The notes under the pieces were generated by a model that saw nothing but the letters and a program-made list of their open reading frames with translations, did no database searches and was not told the DNA's origin. Below are positions 20,567-33,216 of a stretch of DNA of 64,000 nt, one piece after another. The stretch spans positions 1,426,001 to 1,490,000 of the forward strand of contig JAYJMM010000089.1 of the NCBI GenBank assembly GCA_037349105.1, read 5' to 3'. The translations under genes and the position numbers were made by a program. Every line of letters begins with the position of its first letter. Positions within the stretch are counted from its first letter, which is position 1. Origin of the DNA: Limnomonas spitsbergensis (taxonomy: Eukaryota; Chlorophyta; Chlorophyceae; Chlamydomonadales).

Positions 20567-23500
20567 CCCTAGCTCACCACCCATCTGCCCCATCTAGGCC
20601 CTGCCTAGCTCACCACCCATCTGCCCCATCTGGGCCCTGCCTAGCTCACCACCCATCTGCCCCATCTGGGCCCTGCCTAGCTCACCACCCATCTGCCCCA
20701 TCTGGGCCCTCCCTAGCTCACCACCCATCTGCCCCATCTAGGCCCTCCCTAGCTCACCACCCATCTGCCCCATCTGGGCCCTGCCTAGCTCACCACCCAT
20801 CTGCCCCATCTGGGCCCTGCCTAGCTCACCACCCATCTGCCCCATCTGGGCCCTGTCTAGCTCACCACCCATCTGCACCATCTGGGCCCTGCCTAGCTCA
20901 CCACCCATCTGCCCCATCTGGGCCCTGCCTAGCTCACCACCCATCTGCCCCATCTAGGCCCTCCCTAGCTCACCACCCATCTGCACCATCTGGGCCCTGC
21001 CTAGCTCACCACCCATCTGCACCATCTGGGCCCTCCCTAGCTCACCACCCATCTGCCCCATCTGGGCCCTGCCTAGCTCACCACCCATCTGCCCCATCTG
21101 GGCCCTGCCTAGCTCACCACCCATCTGCCCCATCTGGGCCCTCCCTAGCTCACCACCCATCTGCCCCATCTGGGCCCTGCCTAGCTCACCACCCATCTGC
21201 CCCATCTGGGTCCTGCCTAGCTCACCACCCATCTGCCCCATCTGGGCCCTGCCTAGCTCACCACCCATCTGCCCCATCTGGGCCCTGTCTAGCTCACCAC
21301 CCATCTGCCCCATCTGGGCCCTGCCTAGCTCACCACCCATCTGCCCCATCTGGGCCCTGCCTAGCTCACCACCCATCTGCACCATCTGGGCCCTCCCTAG
21401 CTCACCACCCATCTGCCCCATCTGGGCCCTGCCTAGCTCACCACCCATCTGCCCCATCTGGGCCCTGCCTAGCTCACCACCCATCTGCCCCATCTGGGCC
21501 CTCCCTAGCTCACCACCCATCTGCCCCATCTGGGCCCTGCCTAGCTCACCACCCATCTGCCCCATCTGGGTCCTGCCTAGCTCACCACCCATCTGCCCCA
21601 TCTGGGCCCTGCCTAGCTCACCACCCATCTGCCCCATCTGGGCCCTGTCTACCTCACCACCCATCTGCCCCATCTGGGCCCTGCCTAGCTCACCACCCAT
21701 CTGCCCCATCTGGGCCCTGCCTAGCTCACCACCCATCTGCCCCATCTGGGCCCTGCCTAGCTCACCACCCATCTGCCCCATCTGGGCCCTCCCTAGCTCA
21801 CCACCCATCTGCCCCATCTGGGCCCTGCCTAGCTCACCACCCATCTGCCCCATCTGGGCCCTGCCTAGCTCACCACCCATCTGCCCCATCTGGGCCCTGC
21901 CTAGCTCACCACCCATCTGCCCCATCTGGGCCCTGCCTAGCTCACCACCCATCTGCCCCATCTGGGCCCTGCCTAGCTCACCACCCATCTGCCCCATCTG
22001 GGCCCTGCCTAGCTCACCACCCATCTGCCCCATCTGGGCCCTGCCTAGCTCACCACCCATCTGCCCCATCTGGGCCCTGCCTAGCTCACCACCCATCTGC
22101 CCCATCTAGGCCCTGCCTAGCTCACCACCCATCTGCCCCATCTGGGCCCTGCCTAGCTCACCACCCATCTGCCCCATCTGGGCCCTGCCTAGCTCACCAC
22201 CCATCTGCACCATCTGGACCCTGCCTAGCTCACCACCCATCTGCCCCATCTGGGCCCTGTCTAGCTCACCACCCATCTGCCCCATCTGGGCCCTCCCTAG
22301 CTCACCACCCATCTGCCCCATCTGGGCCCTGCCTAGCTCACCACCCATCTGCCCCATCTGGGCCCTCCCTAGCTCACCACCCATCTGCCCCATCTGGGCC
22401 CTGCCTAGCTCACCACCCATCTGCCCCATCTGGGCCCTCCCTAGCTCACCACCCATCTGCCCCATCTGGGCCCTGCCTAGCTCACCACCCATCTGCCCCA
22501 TCTGGGCCCTGCCTAGCTCACCACTCATCTGCCCCATCTGGGCCCTGCCTAGCTCACCACCCATCTGCACCATCTGGGCCCTGCCTAGCTCACCACCCAT
22601 CTGCCCCATCTGGGCCCTCCCTAGCTCACCACCCATCTGCCCCATCTGGGCCCTGCCTAGCTCACCACCCATCTGCACCATCTGGGCCCTGTCTACCTCA
22701 CCACCCATCTGCCCCATCTGGGCCCTGCCTAGCTCACCACCCATCTGCCCCATCTGGGCCCTGCCTAGCTCACCACTCATCTGCCCCATCTGGGCCCTGC
22801 CTAGCTCACCACCCATCTGCCCCATCTGGACCCTGCCTAGCTCACCACCCATCTGCCCCATCTGGGCCCTCCCTAGCTCACCACCCATCTGCCCCATCTG
22901 GGCCCTGCCTAGCTCACCACCCATCTGCACCATCTGGGCCCTGTCTACCTCACCACCCATCTGCCCCATCTGGGCCCTGCCTAGCTCACCACCCATCTGC
23001 CCCATCTGGGCCCTCCCTAGCTCACCACCCATCTGCCCCATCTGGGCCCTCCCTAGCTCACCACCCATCTGCCCCATCTAGGCCCTCCCTAGCTCACCAC
23101 CCATCTGCCCCATCTGGGCCCTGCCTAGCTCACCACCCATCTGCCCCATCTGGGCCCTGCCTAGCTCACCACCCATCTGCCCCATCTGGGCCCTGCCTAG
23201 CTCACCACCCATCTGCCCCATCTGGGCCCTGCCTAGCTCACCACCCATCTGCCCCATCTGGGCCCTGCCTAGCTCACCACCCATCTGCCCCATCTGGGCC
23301 CTGCCTAGCTCACCACCCATCTGCCCCATCTGGGCCCTGCCTAGCTCACCACCCATCTGCCCCATCTGGGCCCTCCCTAGCTCACCACCCATCTGCCCCA
23401 TCTGGGCCCTGCCTAGCTCACCACCCATCTGCCCCATCTGGGCCCTGCCTAGCTCACCACCCATCTGCCCCATCTGGGCCCTGTCTAGCTCACCACCCAT

Positions 23501-26500
23501 CTGCCCCATCTGGGCCCTGCCTAGCTCACCACCCATCTGCCCCATCTGGGCCCTGCCTAGCTCACCACCCATCTGCCCCATCTGGGCCCTGCCTAGCTCA
23601 CCACCCATCTGCCCCATCTGGGCCCTGCCTAGCTCACCACTCATCTGCCCCATCTGGGCCCTGCCTAGCTCACCACCCATCTGCCCCATCTGGACCCTGC
23701 CTAGCTCACCACCCATCTGCCCCATCTGGACCCTGCCTAGCTCACCACCCATCTGCCCCATCTGGGCCCTGCCTAGCTCACCACCCATCTGCCCCATCTG
23801 GACCCTGCCTAGCTCACCACCCATCTGCCCCATCTGGGCCCTGCCTAGCTCACCACCCATCTGCACCATCTGGGCCCTGCCTAGCTCACCACCCATCTGC
23901 CCCATCTGGGCCCTGCCTAGCTCACCACCCATCTGCCACATCTGGGCCCTGCCTAGCTCACCACCCATCTGCCCCATCTGGGCCCTGCCTAGCTCACCAC
24001 CCATCTGCCCCATCTGGGCCCTGCCTAGCTCACCACCCATCTGCCCCATCTGGGCCCTGCCTAGCTCACCACCCATCTGCCCCATCTGGGCCCTGCCTAG
24101 CTCACCACCCATCTGCCCCATCTGGGCCCTGCCTAGCTCACCACCCATCTGCCCCATCTGGGCCCTGCCTAGCTCACCACCCATCTGCCCCATCTGGGCC
24201 CTGCCTAGCTCACCACCCATCTGCCCCATCTGGGCCCTGCCTAGCTCACCACCCATCTGCCCCATCTGGGCCCTGCCTAGCTCACCACCCATCTGCCCCA
24301 TCTGGGCCCTGCCTAGCTCACCACCCATCTGCCCCATCTGGGCCCTCCCTAGCTCACCACCCATCTACCCCATCTGGGCCCTCCCTAGCTCACCACACAT
24401 CTACCCCATCTGGGCCCTCCCTAGCTCACCACCCATCTGCCCCATCTGGGCCCTCCCTAGCTCACCACTCATCTGCCCCATCTGGGCCCTGCCTAGCTCA
24501 CCACCCATCTGCCCCATCTGGGCCCTGCCTAGCTCACCACCCATCTGCCCCATCTGGGTCCTGCCTAGCTCACCACCCATCTGCCCCATCTGGGTCCTGC
24601 CTAGCTCACCACTCATCTGCCCCATCTGGGCCCTCCCTAGCTCACCACACATCTGCCCCATCTGGGCCCTGCCTAGCTCACCACCCATCTGCCCCATCTG
24701 GGCCCTGCCTAGCTCACCACCCATCTGCCCCATCTGGGTCCTGCCTAGCTCACCACTCATCTGCCCCATCTGGGCCCTGCCTAGCTCACCACCCATCTGC
24801 CCCATCTGGGTCCTGCCTAGCTCACCACTCATCTGCCCCATCTGGGCCCTGCCTAGCTCACCACCCATCTGCCCCATCTGGGCCCTGCCTAGCTCACCAC
24901 CCATCTGCCCCATCTGGGCCCTGCCTAGCTCACCACCCATCTGCCCCATCTGGGCCCTGCCTAGCTCACCACCCATCTGCCCCATCTGGGCCCTGCCTAG
25001 CTCACCACCCATCTGCACCATCTGGGCCCTGCCTAGCTCACCACCCATCTGCCCCATCTGGGCCCTGCCTAGCTCACCACCCATCTGCCCCATCTGGGCC
25101 CTGCCTAGCTCACCACCCATCTGCCCCATCTGGGCCCTGCCTAGCTCACCACCCATCTGCCCCATCTGGGCCCTGCCTAGCTCACCACCCATCTGCCCCA
25201 TCTGGGCCCTGCCTAGCTCACCACCCATCTGCCCCATCTGGGCCCTGCCTAGCTCACCACCCATCTGCCCCATCTGGGCCCTGCCTAGCTCACCACCCAT
25301 CTGCCCCATCTGGGCCCTGCCTAGCTCACCACCCATCTGCCCCATCTGGGCCCTGCCTAGCTCACCACCCATCTGCCCCATCTGGGCCCTGCCTAGCTCA
25401 CCACCCATCTGCCCCATCTGGGCCCTGCCTAGCTCACCACCCATCTGCCCCATCTGGGCCCTGCCTAGCTCACCACCCATCTGCCCCATCTGGGCCCTGC
25501 CTAGCTCACCACCCATCTGCCCCATCTGGGCCCTGCCTAGCTCACCACCCATCTGCCCCATCTAGGCCCTGCCTAGCTCACCACCCATCTGCCCCATCTG
25601 GGCCCTGCCTAGCTCACCACCCATCTGCCCCATCTGGGCCCTGCCTAGCTCACCACCCATCTGCACCATCTGGACCCTGCCTAGCTCACCACCCATCTGC
25701 CCCATCTGGGCCCTGTCTAGCTCACCACCCATCTGCCCCATCTGGGCCCTCCCTAGCTCACCACCCATCTGCCCCATCTGGGCCCTGCCTAGCTCACCAC
25801 CCATCTGCCCCATCTGGGCCCTCCCTAGCTCACCACCCATCTGCCCCATCTGGGCCCTGCCTAGCTCACCACCCATCTGCCCCATCTGGGCCCTCCCTAG
25901 CTCACCACCCATCTGCCCCATCTGGGCCCTGCCTAGCTCACCACCCATCTGCCCCATCTGGGCCCTGCCTAGCTCACCACTCATCTGCCCCATCTGGGCC
26001 CTGCCTAGCTCACCACCCATCTGCACCATCTGGGCCCTGCCTAGCTCACCACCCATCTGCCCCATCTGGGCCCTCCCTAGCTCACCACCCATCTGCCCCA
26101 TCTGGGCCCTGCCTAGCTCACCACCCATCTGCACCATCTGGGCCCTGTCTACCTCACCACCCATCTGCCCCATCTGGGCCCTGCCTAGCTCACCACCCAT
26201 CTGCCCCATCTGGGCCCTGCCTAGCTCACCACTCATCTGCCCCATCTGGGCCCTGCCTAGCTCACCACCCATCTGCCCCATCTGGACCCTGCCTAGCTCA
26301 CCACCCATCTGCCCCATCTGGGCCCTCCCTAGCTCACCACCCATCTGCCCCATCTGGGCCCTGCCTAGCTCACCACCCATCTGCACCATCTGGGCCCTGT
26401 CTACCTCACCACCCATCTGCCCCATCTGGGCCCTGCCTAGCTCACCACCCATCTGCCCCATCTGGGCCCTCCCTAGCTCACCACCCATCTGCCCCATCTG

Positions 26501-29500
26501 GGCCCTCCCTAGCTCACCACCCATCTGCCCCATCTAGGCCCTCCCTAGCTCACCACCCATCTGCCCCATCTGGGCCCTGCCTAGCTCACCACCCATCTGC
26601 CCCATCTGGGCCCTGCCTAGCTCACCACCCATCTGCCCCATCTGGGCCCTGCCTAGCTCACCACCCATCTGCCCCATCTGGGCCCTGCCTAGCTCACCAC
26701 CCATCTGCCCCATCTGGGCCCTGCCTAGCTCACCACCCATCTGCCCCATCTGGGCCCTGCCTAGCTCACCACCCATCTGCCCCATCTGGGCCCTGCCTAG
26801 CTCACCACCCATCTGCCCCATCTGGGCCCTCCCTAGCTCACCACCCATCTGCCCCATCTGGGCCCTGCCTAGCTCACCACCCATCTGCCCCATCTGGGCC
26901 CTGCCTAGCTCACCACCCATCTGCCCCATCTGGGCCCTGTCTAGCTCACCACCCATCTGCCCCATCTGGGCCCTGCCTAGCTCACCACCCATCTGCCCCA
27001 TCTGGGCCCTGCCTAGCTCACCACCCATCTGCCCCATCTGGGCCCTGCCTAGCTCACCACCCATCTGCCCCATCTGGGCCCTGCCTAGCTCACCACTCAT
27101 CTGCCCCATCTGGGCCCTGCCTAGCTCACCACCCATCTGCCCCATCTGGACCCTGCCTAGCTCACCACCCATCTGCCCCATCTGGACCCTGCCTAGCTCA
27201 CCATCCATCTGCCCCATCTGGGCCCTGCCTAGCTCACCACCCATCTGCCCCATCTGGACCCTGCCTAGCTCACCACCCATCTGCCCCATCTGGGCCCTGC
27301 CTAGCTCACCACCCATCTGCACCATCTGGGCCCTGCCTAGCTCACCACCCATCTGCCCCATCTGGGCCCTGCCTAGCTCACCACCCATCTGCCCCATCTG
27401 GGCCCTGCCTAGCTCACCACCCATCTGCCCCATCTGGGCCCTGCCTAGCTCACCACCCATCTGCCCCATCTGGGCCCTGCCTAGCTCACCACCCATCTGC
27501 CCCATCTGGGCCCTGCCTAGCTCACCACCCATCTGCCCCATCTGGGCCCTGCCTAGCTCACCACCCATCTGCCCCATCTGGGCCCTGCCTAGCTCACCAC
27601 CCATCTGCCCCATCTGGGCCCTGCCTAGCTCACCACCCATCTGCCCCATCTGGGCCCTGCCTAGCTCACCACCCATCTGCCCCATCTGGGCCCTGCCTAG
27701 CTCACCACCCATCTGCCCCATCTGGGCCCTGCCTAGCTCACCACCCATCTGCCCCATCTGGGCCCTGCCTAGCTCACCACCCATCTGCCCCATCTGGGCC
27801 CTCCCTAGCTCACCACCCATCTACCCCATCTGGGCCCTCCCTAGCTCACCACACATCTACCCCATCTGGGCCCTCCATAGCTCACCACCCATCTGCCCCA
27901 TCTGGGCCCTCCCTAGCTCACCACTCATCTGCCCCATCTGGGCCCTGCCTAGCTCACCACCCATCTGCCCCATCTGGGCCCTGCCTAGCTCACCACCCAT
28001 CTGCCCCATCTGGGTCCTGCCTAGCTCACCACCCATCTGCCCCATCTGGGTCCTGCCTAGCTCACCACTCATCTGCCCCATCTGGGCCCTCCCTAGCTCA
28101 CCACACATCTGCCCCATCTGGGCCCTGCCTAGCTCACCACCCATCTGCCCCATCTGGGCCCTGCCTAGCTCACCACCCATCTGCACCATCTGGGTCCTGC
28201 CTAGCTCACCACTCATCTGCCCCATCTGGGCCCTGCCTAGCTCACCACCCATCTGCCCCATCTGGGTCCTGCCTAGCTCACCACTCATCTGCCCCATCTG
28301 GGCCCTGCCTAGCTCACCACCCATCTGCCCCATCTGGGCCCTGCCTAGCTCACCACCCATCTGCCCCATCTGGGCCCTGCCTAGCTCACCACCCATCTGC
28401 CCCATCTGGGCCCTGCCTAGCTCACCACCCATCTGCCCCATCTGGGCCCTGCCTAGCTCACCACCCATCTGCACCATCTGGGCCCTGCCTAGCTCACCAC
28501 CCATCTGCCCCATCTGGGCCCTGCCTAGCTCACCACCCATCTGCCCCATCTGGGCCCTGCCTAGCTCACCACCCATCTGCCCCATCTGGGCCCTGCCTAG
28601 CTCACCACCCATCTGCCCCATCTGGGCCCTGCCTAGCTCACCACCCATCTGCCCCATCTGGGCCCTGCCTAGCTCACCACCCATCTGCCCCATCTGGGTC
28701 CTGCCTAGCTCACCACCCATCTGCCCCATCTGGGCCCTGCCTAGCTCACCACCCATCTGCCCCATCTGGGCCCTGCCTAGCTCACCACCCATCTGCCCCA
28801 TCTGGGCCCTGCCTAGCTCACCACCCATCTGCCCCATCTGGGCCCTCCCTAGCTCACCACCCATCTGCCCCATCTGGGCCCTCCCTAGCTCACCACTCAT
28901 CTGCCCCATCTGGGCCCTGTCTAGCTCACCACCCATCTGCCCCATCTGGACCCTGCCTAGCTCACCACCCATCTGCCACATCTGGGCCCTGTCTAGCTCA
29001 CCACCCATCTGCCCCATCTGGGCCCTGCCTAGCTCACCACCCATCTGCCACATCTGGGCCCTGTCTACCTCACCACCCATCTGCCCCATCTGGGCCCTGC
29101 CTAGCTCACCACCCATCTGCCCCATCTGGGCCCTCCCTAGCTCACCACTCATCTGCCCCATCTGGGACCTGTCTAGCTCACCACCCATCTGCCCCATCTG
29201 GACCCTGCCTAGCTCACCACCCATCTGCCCCATCTGGGCCCTGCCTAGCTCACCACCCATCTGCCCCATCTGGGCCCTGCCTAGCTCACCACCCATCTGC
29301 CCCATCTGGGCCCTGCCTAGCTCACCACCCATCTGCCCCATCTGGGCCCTCCCTAGCTCACCACTCATCTGCCCCATCTGGGCCCTGCCTAGCTCACCAC
29401 CCATCTGCACCATCTGGGCCCTGCCTAGCTCACCACCCATCTGCCCCATCTGGGCCCTCCCTAGCTCACCACCCATCTGCCCCATCTGGGCCCTCCCTAG

Positions 29501-29976
29501 CTCACCACCCATCTGCCCCATCTGGGCCCTGCCTAGCTCACCACCCATCTGCACCATCTGGGCCCTGCCTAGCTCACCACCCATCTGCCCCATCTGGACC
29601 CTGCCTAGCTCACCACCCATCTGCCCCATCTGGGCCCTGTCTAGCTCACCACCCATCTGCCACATCTGGGCCCTGTCTAGCTCACCACCCATCTGCCACA
29701 TCTGGGCCCTGCCTAGCTCACCACCCATCTGCCCCATCTGGGCCCTGTCTAGCTCACCACCCATCTGCCCCATCTGGGCCCTGCCTAGCTCACCACCCAT
29801 CTGCCCCATCTGGGCCCTGCCTAGCTCACCACCCATCTGCCCCATCTGGACCCTGCCTAGCTCACCACCCATCTGCCCCATCTGGGCCCTGTCTAGCTCA
29901 CCACCCATCTGCCACATCTGGGCCCTGTCTAGCTCACCACCCATCTGCCCCATCCGGGCCCTCCCTAGCTCACCAC
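20567..29976 (-). repeat. 36-bp minisatellite, array 2 (about 261 units)
   Basis: An uninterrupted array in register over 9.4 kb. On the minus strand each unit starts GTGAGCTAGGCAGGGCCCAG, so every unit holds a copy of the GTGAGC 5' splice site of the RPB6 intron in which it lies. Units are G-rich on that strand (runs GGG, GGGG, GGG). Frequent variants are GGCCCTCC, GGGTCC, GGACCC, TGCACC and CACTCATC, which allow blocks to be tracked. The 3180-codon plus-strand frame (20,491-30,033) and the minus-strand frames are by-products of the 36-base period. Confidence 0.95.
21792..28680. repeat. Higher-order tandem duplication of 3,456 bp (96 units) in array 2
   Basis: Variant units recur at a constant offset of 3,456 bases from about 21,792 to 25,224 onto 25,248 to 28,680. 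For example, the CATCTAGG variants at 22,105 and 25,561, and the CACACATCTAC variant at 24,394 and 27,850. I see only a few differences, such as CCATAG at 27,875 and CCATCCATC at 27,203. Confidence 0.85.
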
Positions 29977-30579
29977 CTGATCTGCAGTGCTCTCGTGCCT
30001 AGCACGCGCGCCTTCTCATACTTGGTCATGTAGCGAGTGATGATGCGAGGCCTATCTGCCTGAGCAGCAGCGTCCCGGTAGCGAGATGGGAGGAGAAGAC
30101 AAAAGGCTATTTATTTCAGGGTGGCCGTGAAGGCACACACATGCCAGGCTACCTAACAACCCACCAGTGGGTAGGATGACAAGTATGTTTGCCTGCCTTC
30201 CTTATCCTGCCAGTGAGGGAGGAGGGGAAACATAACGCTGTTTATTTTAGGGTGGTTCAGCTGCACTTAAGCGACATCACGGCCTGTGGCCAGTGAGCTC
30301 AGTGGCGGCCTACCGTAGGAGGTCAGGCACACACTTAAACAAAGACTGGAGGGAGGGAGATGTGTATGTGTGTGTGGGGGGGGGGTAGGTGGGAGGAAAA
30401 GTGCGTTTGAGGGAGGAGGCAGGCAGGTGTCTTGTTTAGCCGCAAGCAGGCAGCTAGAGTGGCCTTATGCCATATCACCCGTACATTTAATGTCTCTCCC
30501 CATCTGTTACCTCCTGTCCCTGATTGAGGATCTCCACATTGTCCTTGTGCAGCTCTTGCTCCATGTCTTGCGCCAATTC

Positions 30580-31150
30580 CTGAGGATCACATGCAAAGTT
30601 TGTATTCATATTCATATTCATATCTACAGTGCTCATCCTTCACGAAAATCTTTCCCTTTGCCAATTTTTTTATCCCACACAACACCTTGATGGGATTTGG
30701 TGCACCAGTGGACAACAGGAAGCTTTTCAAAGAGGGATGATTTTTCAAACATTTCAGCGCCAAGGCCACCCTGACCTGCCCTGACTATCAAGTCTTGACA
30801 CGGGGCAAAGAGGTCGTGAGGGTAGAAGCTCCGTTACCCTTACTTCTTAACCCAGGGGGTGCACGATGGGTCATCCGCGGCACTTTAAACAGGAAAATTT
30901 GAATCAGCTTGAAAAGGTAGGGAACAACTGCAGGTATGCGTCAGGCAGCAGATGTTTGCATGGATCTTAGCTGAAAGAGCATGGCAAAGGTGCACATACA
31001 ATTGCAAGAATGTCCAGGCACAAGGGGCGGTGGAACCAATGCCTTAAAAAGCAGAGCAGAGTGGCAACTGGCAAGGGTGTGTGAGCAACTGAGCACAGAC
31101 AGCTGATGTCACAGGCGAGGCTAGGGTGGTGAACTACTGTACAGGGAGCA
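30580..31150. other. Upstream of RPB6 copy 2, no exon found
   Basis: Nearly identical to 9,611-10,180. No start exon for RPB6 is recognised. Confidence 0.3.
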
Positions 31151-31154
31151 TAAT

Positions 31155-32330
31155 CATGGTGCATGAGCCCCACATACGGGCATGAGGCTGGTGCATGGGC
31201 CCCGCATACGGGCATGAGGCTGGTGCATGGGCCCCGCATACGGGCCTGAGGCTGGTGCAAGAGCCCCACATACGGGCATGAGGCTGTCGCATGGGCCCCG
31301 CATACAGGCATGTGGTTGGTGCATGGGCCCTGCATACGGGCCTGAGGCTGGTGCATGGGCCCCGCATACGGGCATGAGGCTGGTGCATGGGCCCCGCATA
31401 CAGGCATGTGGTTGGTGCATGGGCCCTGCATACGGCATGTGGCCGGTGCATGGGACCCGTATATGGGTATGGGCATGACGCAAGTGCATGGGCCACGCAT
31501 ACAGGCCTGAGGCTGGTGCATGAGCCCCACATACGGGCATGAGGCTGGTGCATGGGCCCCGCATACAGGCATGAGGCTGGTGCATGGGCCCCGCATACGG
31601 GCATGAGGCTGGTGCATGGGCCCTACATACGGGAAGGAGGCTGGTGCATGGGCCCTGCATACGGGCATGAGGCTGGTGCATGGGCCCTGCGTACGGGCAT
31701 GTGGCCGGTGCATGGGCCCTGCATACAGGCCTGAGGCTGGTGCATGGGCCCTGCATATGGGCATGAGGCTGGTGCATGGGCCCCGCATACAGGCATGTGG
31801 TTGGTGCATGGGCCCTGCATACGGCATGTGGCCGGTGCATGGGACCCGTATATGGGTATGGGCATGACGCAAGTGCATGGGCCCCGCATACAGGCCTGAG
31901 GCTGGTGCATGAGTCCCACATACGGGCATGAGGCTGGTGCATGGGCCCCGCATACAGGCATGTGGCTGGTGCATGGGCCCTGCATACGGGCATGAGGCTG
32001 GTGCATGGGCCCTACATACGGGAAGAAGGCTGGTGCATGGGCCCTGCATACGGGCATGAGGCTGGTGCATGGGCTCTGCATACGGGCATGAGGCTGGTGC
32101 ATGGGCCCTGCATACGGGCATGGGGCTGGTGCATGGGCCCTGCATACAGACATGAGGCTGGTGCATGGGCCCTGCGTACGGGCATGGGGCTGGTGCATGG
32201 GCCCTGCGTACGGGCATGAGGCTGGTGCATGGGCCCTGCATACGGGCATGTGGCCGGTGCATGGGCCCTGCATACAGGCATGAGGCTGGTGCATGGGCCC
32301 TGCATATGGGCATGAGGCTGGTGCATGGGC
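31155..32330. repeat. 32-bp minisatellite, array 2 (about 37 units)
   Basis: Same unit as at 10,185. A marker block with GGCCGGTGCATGGGACCCGT occurs at 31,441 and 31,830, so an internal stretch of about 390 bp has been duplicated relative to D1. TGCATGGGCCCTGCA within each unit is nearly palindromic. Confidence 0.9.
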
Positions 32331-32385
32331 CCACGCGGCCGTGCCTTGTTGAGCAGGGCCCAGAGGTTTAACGTCATTGACTTGT
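32331..32385 (+). repeat. Dispersed pyrimidine-rich element, terminal fragment
   Basis: ACGCGGCCGTGCCTTGTTGA, then GCAGGGCCCAGAGGTTTAAC and GTCATTGAC, the D2 counterpart of 10,925-10,982. Confidence 0.7.
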
Positions 32386-32639
32386 CGGAGATTGGGTCCC
32401 AGAGCGTGAATGCATGAAAGCACGAGCGGCAGCCGTGTGCAGGTACTGGAGAGAGAAAGAGAGAGAAATAAACATATGGATGCGCACATGTTTTGGTACT
32501 TTGGTCCCAGAAACATACCCATGTCCAAATGGTGACCTCCACCTCCAGCCTCCACGCCTCCAGCCCTCCACCTCCACCGCCACTGATTTGGTTTGTAGGA
32601 GACTAGGGCTTCGGGAAGGCTTGCCCACGGGCTTGCCCT

Positions 32640-33216
32640 TTGGGAGACTTTCATTCACTTATGTTATTGCTTAAATCCAGGTCTGTTAACTTTCTACGTT
32701 TTCATCCGCCCTCTCCTTCCCCTACCTGCGCCACTTGCCTTTCCCTGGCTGTCGACTGCTTTCCACCAACTCCTATGAACACGTCGGATCACGAGAGGCT
32801 ACTGTCTTCGCTGCTTTCCAGAATGGATCAGATTATGCTAGAAACTGCAGCTCTTGACAGGAAGGCCACGGCAGACTTTGCGAGAGACGGGAATTTCCAG
32901 GCACTCCAGGACCAACATCTGCGCAAGCCAGGTAGCGGCCAGCACGCGCTTAAGGAAGAGTTGTACCTCATCCGCGATCTGATCTTTCAGCTGTGTAAGG
33001 ACGGCTTGCGGACTGGACGGCTCTGCACAGGTGACTGAGCTCAATCGACGGGCCCACTCTATCCTGGTTAGAGATTCTGCTCGTATGATTGCTTTTATGT
33101 TCTCTCGTTTTTCAAAAGCCAGCGTCAAGAATAAAAAGCAGAGACTGGAAACCGCAACAAAGAGACACGCGGCCACCAGGGGGGCACCTAAACAGAGAAG
33201 TTCTGTTTCCGTCTAG
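32640..33216 (+). pseudogene. Two overlapping helical ORFs, possible frameshifted or gag-like gene (copy 2)
   Basis: D2 counterpart of 11,340-11,817. The first frame (ATG at 32,776) gives MNTSDHERLLSSLLSRMDQI and stops at 33,038. The second overlaps at 33,031 and ends at 33,216 with KQRSSVSV. The same overlap and stop are kept in both copies, so the break, or a true frameshift site, predates the D duplication. Family unknown. Confidence 0.3.

Larger units (their letters stand above)
14225..20572. repeat. Segmental duplication block U1
   Basis: Matches U2 (52,052-58,697) almost base for base over long stretches, with small indels and different tandem-repeat lengths. It carries the glycosyltransferase-like fragment, two dispersed-element copies and the C-terminal RPB6 exons of the pseudogene copy. 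Confidence 0.9.
17958..30579 (-). pseudogene. RPB6: RPB6, copy 2, broken and carrying a 9.4-kb intronic minisatellite
   Basis: Minus-strand exons: 30579-30511 ([14 protein letters not shown]...), 30074-29977 ([18 protein letters not shown]), 19852-19805 (APVMVQLSG), 18822-18755 ([20 protein letters not shown]) and 18000-17958 ([13 protein letters not shown], stop). Breaks against the intact copy: the third exon has lost four bases, giving [13 protein letters not shown] then a stop, and its first residues have drifted; the 3' splice site before 30074 reads GG instead of AG; the 5' splice site at 29976 reads AG/GTGGTG; the conserved ITT of the second exon is IIT. The intron between the second and third exons is about 10.1 kb, nearly all of it 36-bp repeat. 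The 68-base exon is followed upstream by partial copies in a 76-bp tandem array. RPB6 is a shared subunit of RNA polymerases I-III; this copy cannot encode it. Confidence 0.9.

Noticed and set aside
20567..29976. CRISPR array
   Set aside because: The units are contiguous 36-mers with no unique spacers, no cas genes are present, and the setting is eukaryotic.
20491..30033. A 3180-codon plus-strand open frame, as a giant repetitive protein
   Set aside because: It is the 36-bp minisatellite read in frame. The array lies in an RPB6 intron on the other strand, several other frames are equally open, and its ends are arbitrary.
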